Shown: positions 1-4,772, counted from the stretch's first letter. The stretch: DNA of 7,832 nt from Desulfurococcales archaeon (GCA_027061705.1 JAMOVB010000108.1:1-7832), one strand, 5' to 3'. The notes: generated from the letters alone by a model not told the origin. Program-made: numbers and translations.

Positions 1-650
1 CCGGCCTAGCAACTAGCTACCTACCGCGGGAGCTCCCTGAAAGAAGCGCTGCTAGGGAGGCGCTCGGGGTGAGCGGCTCGAAACTCGTGGTCGCTAGCGT
101 TGGAGGGACATCAGCGGGAAGTTTGAAGTTCCTCTCCACGGTAGTCAAGGCTGTCGACATAGCTAGGAGGTCGTCAACCTCAAATATCAAGCTAGTGATG
201 GTTAGAGGACCGCGCACGCCCGAGATTGAGGGCTTTAGGCGCGAGTGGGTGGTGAGTCACGGATTATTGAAGAGCTTGACGGACCTCTACATGGCTGCCG
301 ACCTACTCATCGTGAGGCCTGGGAGAACAACAACCGCCGACCTAGAGTGCCTCCCAACAGGTGTTAAGGCACTGCTAGTCCCAATTAAAGGCCATTCGGA
401 ACAGGAGTACATAGCTGGGACTGTAAGTAGGAGATTCCCGCAAAGGTTTGAGTTGGTTAGAGAGGGGGTGAGTCCTAAGGACTTGGGGCTCAGGATACTG
501 GAGGCCCTAGAGAGCGGGCGACCCTCAGCATCGAGGCCTGGGGAAGGTGAATGCCTCGGCAGTGTGAGAGCCGCTGAATACGTCCTCGCAATAGCTTCCG
601 GAGATGCGGGTGCCGAGCACCACACGGACCGTGCTAGCAAACCCGTTTAA
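1..650 (+). CDS. MurG-like family 28 glycosyltransferase, C-terminal part (5' end outside window)
   Basis: The reading frame is open from base 3 to the TAA at 648-650, so the gene starts before the window. The GTG at 69 is internal: the residues before it (ending REALGV) read as the normal linker into the C-terminal domain. That domain has the GT-B pattern of the MurG/family 28 glycosyltransferases: a beta strand ending in VGGTSAG shortly after the GTG, then an AADLLIVRPGRTTTADL segment and ALLVPIKGHSEQEYIA, which match the nucleotide-sugar binding loop and the conserved EQ of the family. By family knowledge it would transfer a sugar, often GlcNAc, from a UDP-sugar to a lipid or other acceptor at the cytoplasmic membrane face. 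The acceptor cannot be inferred, since archaea lack murein. The tail after about residue 175 (serine, glycine and glutamate rich) is less conserved. Family call is firm, substrate unknown. Confidence 0.8.
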   Translation, partial: GLATSYLPRELPERSAAREALGVSGSKLVVASVGGTSAGSLKFLSTVVKAVDIARRSSTSNIKLVMVRGPRTPEIEGFRREWVVSHGLLKSLTDLYMAADLLIVRPGRTTTADLECLPTGVKALLVPIKGHSEQEYIAGTVSRRFPQRFELVREGVSPKDLGLRILEALESGRPSASRPGEGECLGSVRAAEYVLAIASGDAGAEHHTDRASKPV

Positions 651-653
651 AAG
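645..653 (+). promoter_or_regulatory. Possible TATA box for the small ORF at 687
   Basis: A GTTTAAAAG stretch overlaps the stop codon of the glycosyltransferase gene. A start site about 26 nt downstream of its centre would fall near 676, just before the GGTGG ribosome-binding sequence and the TTG at 687. Assigned by position only. Confidence 0.4.
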
Positions 654-686
654 CCGGTTTAACGCGAATCAACACGGTGGACTGAT

Positions 687-818
687 TTGAAGGATTACCG
701 GAGAAGCAGGGTCTCAGCCCACCAGCTCGTCAGGGAGTTTGATGATGTGTGCGAACCATACTATACGCTAGAGGAGATTCGTGAGATTGTGCTGAAGAGG
801 ATACGGCTCAGGAAGTAA
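687..818 (+). CDS. Small unrecognised protein, 43 aa
   Basis: A TTG-started ORF ending in TAA at 816-818. It is preceded by GGTGG (676-680) six bases before the start and by a TATA-like sequence at 645-653. The peptide is hydrophilic and strongly charged: a basic N-terminus (KDYRRSRVSAHQ), an acidic middle (REFDDVCEPYYTLEEI) and a basic C-terminal helix (REIVLKRIRLRK). It has one cysteine, no signal peptide and no membrane segment. The composition and probable helix-turn-helix-like secondary structure suggest a real folded or nucleic-acid-contacting mini-protein, but I do not recognise a family. The TTG start, ribosome-binding site and promoter agree with one another, which is the main support. 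It could still be a chance ORF. Confidence 0.5.
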   Translation: MKDYRRSRVSAHQLVREFDDVCEPYYTLEEIREIVLKRIRLRK

Positions 819-858
819 GGGCAGCAACACAGCAACTTCTTCCCTAATCTAAATCTAA

Positions 859-876
859 AAATACTGCAAATACTGC
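859..876. repeat. Tandem 9-bp repeat (AAATACTGC x2)
   Basis: Two perfect adjacent copies of AAATACTGC lie in the A-rich spacer between the small ORF and the tRNA gene. Nearby are an AATCT duplication (847-856) and a short CCACC/GGTGG hairpin (889-904). Probably simple spacer sequence. No function can be assigned. Confidence 0.5.
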
Positions 877-986
877 TAGAACTATGCTACCACCTAAATG
901 GGTGGGCAGCCCGGGTATCATAAGGTCTTCATCAACCCATTAATCATCGAGTGTGAAGGTAGCCGGGAGTGGTGAGGAGGGCTGGG

Positions 987-1063
987 TGGTGGACCGGCCG
1001 GGATTTGAACCCGGGGCCTCTCGGTTGCAAGCCGAGCGCTCTTCCAGGCTGAGCTACCGGCCC
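987..1063 (-). tRNA. tRNA-Ala (anticodon UGC), CCA encoded, no intron
   Basis: Read on the minus strand, the cloverleaf is complete: a 7-bp acceptor (GGGCCGG with CCGGTCC), a GCTC/GAGC D stem with a GG in the D loop, anticodon stem CTCGG/CCGAG with loop CTTGCAA, a 5-nt variable loop, and T stem CCGGG/CCCGG with loop TTCAAAT. The anticodon is TGC (alanine). The third acceptor pair is G3:U70, the main identity element for alanyl-tRNA synthetase, which independently confirms the call. The discriminator base is A, followed directly by CCA (987-989), so the 3' end is encoded in the genome. There is no intron in the anticodon loop. Confidence 0.98.
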
Positions 1064-1088
1064 TCGAGACTTGATTTTATTGTGCGGG

Positions 1089-1096
1089 TTTTAAGC
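1089..1096 (-). promoter_or_regulatory. TATA box for tRNA-Ala
   Basis: On the minus strand this reads GCTTAAAA, centred about 29 bp upstream of the tRNA 5' end (1063). This is the expected archaeal TATA distance for a transcript starting at or just before the mature tRNA. Confidence 0.6.
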
Positions 1097-1110
1097 GTTT
1101 GTTCATTGGC

Positions 1111-1117
1111 GTTATTA
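1111..1117 (+). promoter_or_regulatory. Likely TATA box for RNase P RNA
   Basis: GTTATTA lies 24-30 bp upstream of the first base of helix P1 (1141), the right distance for transcription to begin at the mature 5' end. An alternative is the TTTTAAG at 1089-1095, which would start the transcript near 1117 and leave a leader carrying the hairpin at 1120-1143. Confidence 0.4.
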
Positions 1118-1140
1118 CCCCCGATACGGAACCGTATTTC

Positions 1141-1469
1141 GGGTGGAGCCGGCTGGCGGCTACGGGGGCGTGCAGCCCCTGAGGAAGCACCGCCCTCCGC
1201 ACGGCACGGGGACCCCGTAAGGGGTGCGGGGAGACCCGCGGCAACGGCGCAGAAACGACACGGCCGCCCTCGGATGTCGATGATGCGGTGAGGGCTCCCC
1301 GGCAACGGGGGGTCAGTAACCCGCTGAGTATGGGGGCGGATGCGTTGAAACGGCCGTCCCCCCGGGAGCAAGGCCGAGCAGCGCCGATGAGTTGCCGTGT
1401 GAGGCGCGGGTGGGCCGCATAGCTGAATGCCGCCGTAGTACTGAAGGCGGGCTATAGCCGGCACCACCC
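1141..1469 (+). ncRNA. rnpB: RNase P RNA (archaeal, full-length, probably type A)
   Basis: This is the catalytic RNA of RNase P, which removes the 5' leader from pre-tRNAs. The ends pair to form helix P1: GGGTGG at 1141-1146 with CCACCC at 1464-1469, an A/A mismatch, then GCCGGC at 1148-1153 with GCCGGC at 1457-1462. The catalytic core is recognisable: conserved region I GAGGAAG...CCGCCC at 1181-1195, CAGAAACGACAC at about 1249-1260 (region IV), and ACTGAAGGCGGGCTATAG at 1440-1457 (region V). Helix P4 forms between AGC/CCGCC (1186-1188, 1190-1194) and GGCGG/GCT (1446-1453). At 329 nt, with a GC-rich specificity domain between the core regions, it has the length of ordinary archaeal molecules, not the reduced Pyrobaculum form. 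The base in the P4 bulge (1189) is A where the family consensus has U. Open reading frames through this region are accidental. Confidence 0.93.
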
Positions 1470-1474
1470 ACAAC

Positions 1475-2020
1475 CTAAGTAGAAATTCCGTACTTCCTCA
1501 GCAACGCATTCTGAATCCGTAACACCTCATCCCTACTTGAGGCTCCGGCATACGTGTCGAGGAGATCTCTGTTCAGGCTTAGGAAGGTCTCCCCCCACTT
1601 GAACTTACTCATAACCCTGACAGCGTCTTCCTTAAACCCCGTTATGTATAGTGCGGCCGCCAGCGCCTCGGCACTGCTGAGGAGCGTTGGTTTAGCATAG
1701 TTTATCGGGTTCCCAGCCTTGAGAAGTGGGAGTACGCGGTGTGCCCTTCCCCTTAATCTCCTTGCGGTAGCCTCTATGGGTTCTGTGCCGTCGTTCCATG
1801 AGGAATCTATTACTGCTAGACCGTGATTGCCCACTAACACCCTATCCTCGGGTGCCAGCACGGTACGTGCCAAGGGATTCAACACTACAGCGCCTCGAGG
1901 CACCCTCCACGGCGGTACCTTAACCGCTAAGCCCAGCCTGACAAGCTTAAGGGCCGTTGATTTCCTCGGGTCGTCGCCGCCGACTCTAATCACGTATAGC
2001 TGGACCTGCATCCGTCCCGC
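1475..2020 (-). CDS. tsr3: Tsr3-type small-subunit rRNA aminocarboxypropyltransferase
   Basis: Matches the Tsr3 family (RLI N-terminal-like plus DUF367), cytoplasmic enzymes that use S-adenosylmethionine to transfer a 3-amino-3-carboxypropyl group to a pseudouridine of small-subunit rRNA (18S/16S helix 31) late in ribosome assembly. Visible motifs: an N-terminal DDPRKSTALKLVRLGLA block, NPLA at about 49-52, VIDSSWN at 71-77, then RVLPLLKAGNPINYAKP at about 96-112 followed by LLSSAEALAAALYITGF, the most diagnostic stretch. About 180 aa is normal for archaeal members. The ORF has ATGs at 2023 (four residues earlier, MAGR) and 2011. A boundary in this range is certain, and the 2023 ATG would end at 2023 with no strong ribosome-binding site but a suitable TATA 37 bp upstream. 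The cysteines that usually flank the DPK motif and precede SW are serine or aspartate here. The gene converges on rnpB, 5 nt from its end. Confidence 0.88.
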   Translation of the reverse strand, partial: AGRMQVQLYVIRVGGDDPRKSTALKLVRLGLAVKVPPWRVPRGAVVLNPLARTVLAPEDRVLVGNHGLAVIDSSWNDGTEPIEATARRLRGRAHRVLPLLKAGNPINYAKPTLLSSAEALAAALYITGFKEDAVRVMSKFKWGETFLSLNRDLLDTYAGASSRDEVLRIQNALLRKYGIST

Positions 2021-2052
2021 CATCGCTAAACATGTGTTTTTTGAGGGGGGTT

Positions 2053-2065
2053 AAGCTTTAAATTT
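2053..2065. promoter_or_regulatory. Shared divergent TATA region for tsr3 and the Lrp-like gene
   Basis: AAGCTTTAAATTT contains a self-complementary TTTAAA (2057-2062). Its centre is about 37 bp from the start codons at 2023 (minus) and 2097 (plus). On the minus side it is preceded by purine-rich GAAGGAAA, a fair BRE. The 5' leaders on both sides would be about 10 nt. Confidence 0.5.
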
Positions 2066-2096
2066 CCTTCAGGTACCCTTAGGTAGGGAGAATGTA

Positions 2097-2345
2097 ATGG
2101 CAGAGGCTATAGTACTAATAAACACGGACATCGGGACCGAGGAGGAGGTGCTTCAAACGCTGTCCGAGATCGAAGGGGTTACTGAGGCGTACATAGTGTA
2201 CGGTGTTTACGACATAGTCGCTAAGGTTAAGGCGGAGACTACTGAGGCGCTTAAGGAGATAATCTCAAGTAAGATTAGGAAGATACCGAAGGTCAGGTCA
2301 ACGCTAACCATGATCATTGTTGAGGGGAAGAGGTTCAAGCGTTAA
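2097..2345 (+). CDS. Stand-alone Lrp/AsnC ligand-binding (RAM) domain protein
   Basis: An 82-aa protein with an ATG start preceded by GGGAG (2086-2090). It corresponds to the C-terminal alpha-beta sandwich of Lrp/AsnC regulators only: AIVLINTDIGTEEEVLQTL, then EIEGVTEAYIVYGVYDIVAKVKA with the typical G-x-YD turn, and a final strand RSTLTMIIVEG. The N-terminal helix-turn-helix is absent, and no start further upstream could add one before the divergent tsr3 promoter. Such single RAM-domain proteins are common in archaea. They form dimers to decamers, bind amino acids or other small effectors, and are thought to modulate full-length Lrp proteins or metabolic enzymes. The tiaS frame follows after 13 nt, so the two are probably co-transcribed. 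Effector unknown. Confidence 0.88.
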   Translation: MAEAIVLINTDIGTEEEVLQTLSEIEGVTEAYIVYGVYDIVAKVKAETTEALKEIISSKIRKIPKVRSTLTMIIVEGKRFKR

Positions 2346-2358
2346 GAGGGGATAATTA

Positions 2359-3675
2359 ATTTTTACTGCCCTACACATAGGACTCGACGATCTAGACTCG
2401 CCTGAAGGCGGGTGCACAACACACGCAGCATACATTCTCATCAACAGGCTCCTAAGCTCGGGGATAGCCAAGCCCATAGACTACCCAAACCTAGTTAGAC
2501 TTGACCCAGCAATACCGTTCAAAACCCGCGGCAACGGAGCGGTAGCCATCCGCGTAGCGGTGCGGGAGAGTGACGTCGACCGCGTGATTAACGAGGTAGT
2601 AAAGCTTGTTAACGAGTACGTCAGCGAGTTCAGCTTCAGACCCAAGAGCGAGCCCGGCATACTGATTGTTAAGGGCGAGGTTCCAAGCGAATTACAGTCA
2701 ATGTATGCTAAGGCAGTAAGCGACTACGTACCCGCGGATATCGTTAGGGAAGCTCTTACGAGGTGCGATGAGAGCATCGCATACGCGGATGGCGGGCGTG
2801 GGATCGTAGGCGCAGCGGCCGCCGTAGGGTGGCCTGAAGGCCGCGACTGCACCTACGAACTACTGACCTACAGGGACCCTAAATTCTGGGGTAAACCAAG
2901 GTTCGTCGATGCGGGCTCGGTGAGGGAGTTCGATAGGATTACTACGAGAACCTACCTTAACGTAGGCGAGGACGGCGAGCCACTGATCTGCCCGGAGGGG
3001 CCGGACCCCGTGCTCTACGGGGTTAGGGGAGACGATCCTGCCGAGCTTCTTAGGGCGTTAGCAATTATCAAAACTGCAGAGCCGGTTGCCGGGTGGATGC
3101 TGTTCAGGACTAACCAGCACACTAACGACCACCTAGTCGTTAAGGACGCATCGCAAATCAGACCCTATCAGTCAGTATGTGTGGATGGGGTGGTTAGCGA
3201 CACCCCTAAGGCTGTGAGGGGGGCTGTCCTCGTGAGGATACGTGGCCGGGATTCGGAAACCTACGCCGCAGGCTTTCGTGAGAGCGGCCTGCATAAGGTT
3301 CTTCAAGCACTCATACCCGGCGATGCTGTGCGTGTGTGCGGCATCGTAAGGCTTTGGGAGGGCGCGGGCCCCGTAGTAAATGTTGAGTATGTCTTGGTTA
3401 GGTTCCTAATTAGGAGTAAGTTACGTAGGGGTAGATGCCCTAGATGCGGCGCCAGGATGAAATCCTTAGGTAGGGGCGGGGGTATGAAGTGCCCTAGATG
3501 CGGCTTCAGAACCTCGGCAAGCTGGTTCGATGCCGAGGAGCTGCGTAGGAGGCTCTCTGAGGGTCTATACCTCCCACCACCATCGTCATTCAAGCACCTT
3601 ATGAAGCCTAGGGATAGGTACGGGAGGGAGGTTAAGTGCGTGGCTAGCGAACCTATCGAGGGGTGGATTGGGTGA
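2359..3675 (+). CDS. tiaS: TiaS, tRNA(Ile2) 2-agmatinylcytidine (agmatidine) synthetase
   Basis: Archaeal enzyme that joins agmatine to C34 of the CAU anticodon of tRNA-Ile2 using ATP, so that it reads AUA and not AUG. The protein is about 438 aa if started at the ATT at 2359, the family's usual length. In order: the kinase domain N-terminus HIGLDD-D-SPEGGCTTH, whose first T after the Cys (T20) corresponds to the autophosphorylated Thr18 of the Archaeoglobus enzyme; DYPNLVRLDP and PFKTRGNGAVAIR (41-65); a central GWPEGRDCTYELLTYR and PEGPDPVLYGVRGD; FRTNQHTNDHL before an OB-fold; and a zinc ribbon with C360, C363, C378, C381. There is no ATG, GTG or TTG between the in-frame stop at 2353-2355 and the conserved HIGLDD. 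The first ordinary start, GTG 2560, would delete about 67 conserved residues. GAGGGGAT (2346-2353) is a good ribosome-binding site for a start at 2356-2359. The Lrp-like gene lies 13 nt upstream. Confidence 0.9.
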   Translation: MFTALHIGLDDLDSPEGGCTTHAAYILINRLLSSGIAKPIDYPNLVRLDPAIPFKTRGNGAVAIRVAVRESDVDRVINEVVKLVNEYVSEFSFRPKSEPGILIVKGEVPSELQSMYAKAVSDYVPADIVREALTRCDESIAYADGGRGIVGAAAAVGWPEGRDCTYELLTYRDPKFWGKPRFVDAGSVREFDRITTRTYLNVGEDGEPLICPEGPDPVLYGVRGDDPAELLRALAIIKTAEPVAGWMLFRTNQHTNDHLVVKDASQIRPYQSVCVDGVVSDTPKAVRGAVLVRIRGRDSETYAAGFRESGLHKVLQALIPGDAVRVCGIVRLWEGAGPVVNVEYVLVRFLIRSKLRRGRCPRCGARMKSLGRGGGMKCPRCGFRTSASWFDAEELRRRLSEGLYLPPPSSFKHLMKPRDRYGREVKCVASEPIEGWIG

Positions 3676-3700
3676 AAGGCTATGTGGCGTGGGACAGGCG

Positions 3701-3904
3701 CTACTTAAACACGAACATAACGATGTACCCTAGGGCGGCGACAAGTACTGAAAACCCTATGGCTATCCAGAGCACGCCGTAAGGCGATATCTTAACCTTC
3801 GCATCAACGTCGTCGAAGAACCTCACGAGACCGGCAGCGGTCATCGGCCCGGTCGTCTTCCTCCTCCCCCTACCCTTCTTACGTCTATGCCTTCTGGCAG
3901 GCAA
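3701..3904 (-). CDS. secG: Preprotein translocase subunit Sec61-beta
   Basis: A 67-aa tail-anchored subunit of the SecYE-beta protein-conducting channel of the archaeal cell membrane. The N-terminus is very basic (PARRHRRKKGRGRRK). It is followed by the family signature GPMTAAGLVRFFDD (19-32), the KISPYGVL turn (38-45) just before the membrane, and one hydrophobic segment at about 44-66 ending in a lysine. The start is a TTG at 3904, with GGTG (3911-3914, minus strand) seven bases before it and a TTTTTAAG TATA at 3936-3943. There is no upstream ATG or GTG alternative in a sensible position, and the first internal Met lies within the signature. Length is slightly above the usual 50-60 aa because of the extended basic tail. 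It converges with tiaS (25 bp between stops) and diverges from the MazG-like gene. Confidence 0.92.
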   Translation of the reverse strand: MPARRHRRKKGRGRRKTTGPMTAAGLVRFFDDVDAKVKISPYGVLWIAIGFSVLVAALGYIVMFVFK

Positions 3905-3935
3905 TCAGAGCACCGTCAATTGACTTCCTCCCAAA

Positions 3936-3943
3936 CTTAAAAA
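3936..3943 (-). promoter_or_regulatory. TATA box for the Sec61-beta gene
   Basis: On the minus strand this reads TTTTTAAG, about 35 bp before the TTG start. Transcription would begin around 3913, leaving a leader of roughly 10 nt. Confidence 0.5.
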
Positions 3944-3944
3944 C

Positions 3945-3952
3945 TTATAATT
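3945..3952 (+). promoter_or_regulatory. TATA box for the MazG-like gene
   Basis: TTATAATT is centred about 29 bp before the ATG at 3978, which predicts a leaderless or nearly leaderless mRNA. It sits directly next to the oppositely oriented Sec61-beta TATA. Confidence 0.6.
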
Positions 3953-3977
3953 AACCAGAGACCCTACGGGGAACAGC

Positions 3978-4250
3978 ATGGCGGAGGAGGTAACGCTAAG
4001 GCAGGTTCAGGAGCTAATGAGGAAGTACTACTTCAGCCGAGATTCAAGACGAGGCCTATACGCAACATTCACTTGGCTTGTTGAGGAGGTCGGCGAGCTT
4101 GCGGAGGCACTACTACACGGGAATAGGGACTCAATAGCGGAGGAAATAGCGGATGTTCTCGCATGGTTAGCCTCAGTATCGAACTTAACAGGAGTCGACT
4201 TAGAAGATGCGTTTAAAAGAAAGTACATGAACCCAGAACCCCCGCTTTAG
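3978..4250 (+). CDS. MazG-like nucleotide pyrophosphohydrolase
   Basis: A 90-aa all-alpha NTP pyrophosphatase of the MazG superfamily, which hydrolyses nucleoside triphosphates to monophosphate and pyrophosphate and may clear damaged or non-canonical nucleotides. The metal-binding motifs are intact: EEVGELAEAL at 36-45 (E36, E37, E40) and EEIADVLAWL at 55-64 (E56, D59), followed by the SNLTGVDLEDAFKRKY helix of archaeal members. The C-terminus, MNPEPPL, is short. Many archaeal relatives end with a CPxCxxxPC-type tail, from memory, and this one has no cysteine there, in this or the other frames. The ATG start fits the TATA at 3945-3952, and GGGG at 3968-3971 could also serve as a weak ribosome-binding site. 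It is transcribed alone. True substrate unknown. Confidence 0.88.
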   Translation: MAEEVTLRQVQELMRKYYFSRDSRRGLYATFTWLVEEVGELAEALLHGNRDSIAEEIADVLAWLASVSNLTGVDLEDAFKRKYMNPEPPL

Positions 4251-4253
4251 CTA

Positions 4254-4296
4254 GTGGGACTGAAAACCCACTCCAAAGGAACCATAGGGGTCCCAC
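4254..4296 (+). terminator. Nested inverted repeats after the MazG-like gene
   Basis: GTGGGAC (4254-4260) can pair with GTCCCAC (4290-4296). Its first five bases can instead pair with CCCAC (4267-4271), closing an eight-base loop. The two hairpins exclude each other. The site starts 4 nt after the stop codon, so a 3'-end or RNA-stability role is more likely than a riboswitch. No T-run follows immediately. Confidence 0.3.
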
Positions 4297-4491
4297 GAAT
4301 TCGCAAATCAGCCGGCATCCCGCGAACCCCTCCCCCCGCTACCTTCCTCTGAGAGGGCAGTTAGACTAATCCTATGATGAATGCGTAAAAGCGTTGGTAA
4401 ATACTCTATATGAAGATGTAATATTAAAGAGAAAATAGTTGATAATTAATTTTGAGATGAAGGCTAGATCTGAACCGCGTTTTAGAGTAGC

Positions 4492-4518
4492 ATTCTTTTA
4501 GCATTATTCTATTATTTT
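4492..4518 (+). terminator. T-rich tract, possible archaeal terminator
   Basis: Three T-rich clusters (TTCTTTT, TTATTC, TTATTTT) lie within 27 bases on the plus strand. Archaeal RNA polymerase stops at T-rich runs without needing a hairpin. It lies about 240 nt after the MazG-like gene, so it may be only a backup. Confidence 0.3.
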
Positions 4519-4560
4519 AAAATATTATACAAACTCCAATGCATATAGTCTTAGTATTAC

Positions 4561-4581
4561 TTCCACAGGAAGTTAAGGGGT
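4561..4581 (+). repeat. Direct repeat, copy 1
   Basis: TTCCACAGGAAGTTAAGGGG followed by T. It matches copy 2 (4747-4767) at 19 of 21 positions, with a perfect 13-mer GAAGTTAAGGGGT. The first half holds a small TTCC/GGAA inverted repeat not kept perfectly in copy 2. Confidence 0.75.
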
Positions 4582-4746
4582 GCGGGGGTTCGTTAGATCT
4601 CCAGTAATTTAGTCATTGTTTGATCTCCTAGTGCGGTGTTGCTAAAAAGTAGATGGTTCAGCAGGCAGTCTACGCGTCTGTGTCGATTGCTGTGCGTCTT
4701 TCTGGCGAAGTTTGTGTTGGTGTTTGATTTGTGGGAATAAAGTGGG

Positions 4747-4767
4747 TTCCAAAAGAAGTTAAGGGGT
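4747..4767 (+). repeat. Direct repeat, copy 2
   Basis: TTCCAAAAGAAGTTAAGGGG followed by T, 186 bp from copy 1. It ends 5 bp after the porB stop codon (read on the minus strand), where its complement is pyrimidine-rich and could act in transcription termination of the por operon. Confidence 0.75.
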
Positions 4768-4772
4768 CTCGA

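Larger units (their letters stand above)
4251..4772. other. 522-bp intergenic region between convergent genes, AT-rich in the middle
   Basis: No convincing gene. It holds, in order: nested inverted repeats just after the MazG-like stop (4254-4296); a C-run (4327-4338); a very AT-rich stretch (about 4380-4560) with T-rich tracts at 4492-4518 and a TTTTAAAATATTATA promoter-like sequence at 4515-4529; a direct repeat pair (4561-4581 and 4747-4767); and a G/T-rich stretch between them. The longest peptide following the promoter-like sequence is 22 codons from ATG 4539, with no similarity I recognise. Base composition differs from the flanking genes, as expected for spacer sequence or decayed foreign DNA. 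Confidence 0.7.

Noticed and set aside
885..950. C/D box sRNA on the minus strand (TTGATGA-like C box near 930)
   Set aside because: No CTGA D box at a suitable distance.
953..1291. 112-aa plus-strand ORF, and a 139-aa minus-strand ORF at 1054-1473
   Set aside because: Both run through the tRNA-Ala and RNase P RNA genes. Their composition (R, P, A, G rich) reflects GC-rich structured RNA, and the RNA calls are secure.
3152..4311. 11-bp match TCGCAAATCAG at about 3151 (in tiaS) and 4301
   Set aside because: A single 11-mer match in 8 kb with no inverted partner or flanking similarity is expected by chance.
4375..4473. C/D box sRNA (ATGATGA at 4375-4381 with CTGA at 4470-4473)
   Set aside because: The boxes are about 95 nt apart, there is no internal D'/C' pair with proper spacing and no terminal stem. 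Archaeal C/D sRNAs are about 50-65 nt.
4539..4607. 22-codon ORF overlapping repeat copy 1, behind a TATA-like sequence
   Set aside because: Too short, no ribosome-binding site, no recognisable similarity, and it ends inside the gap.
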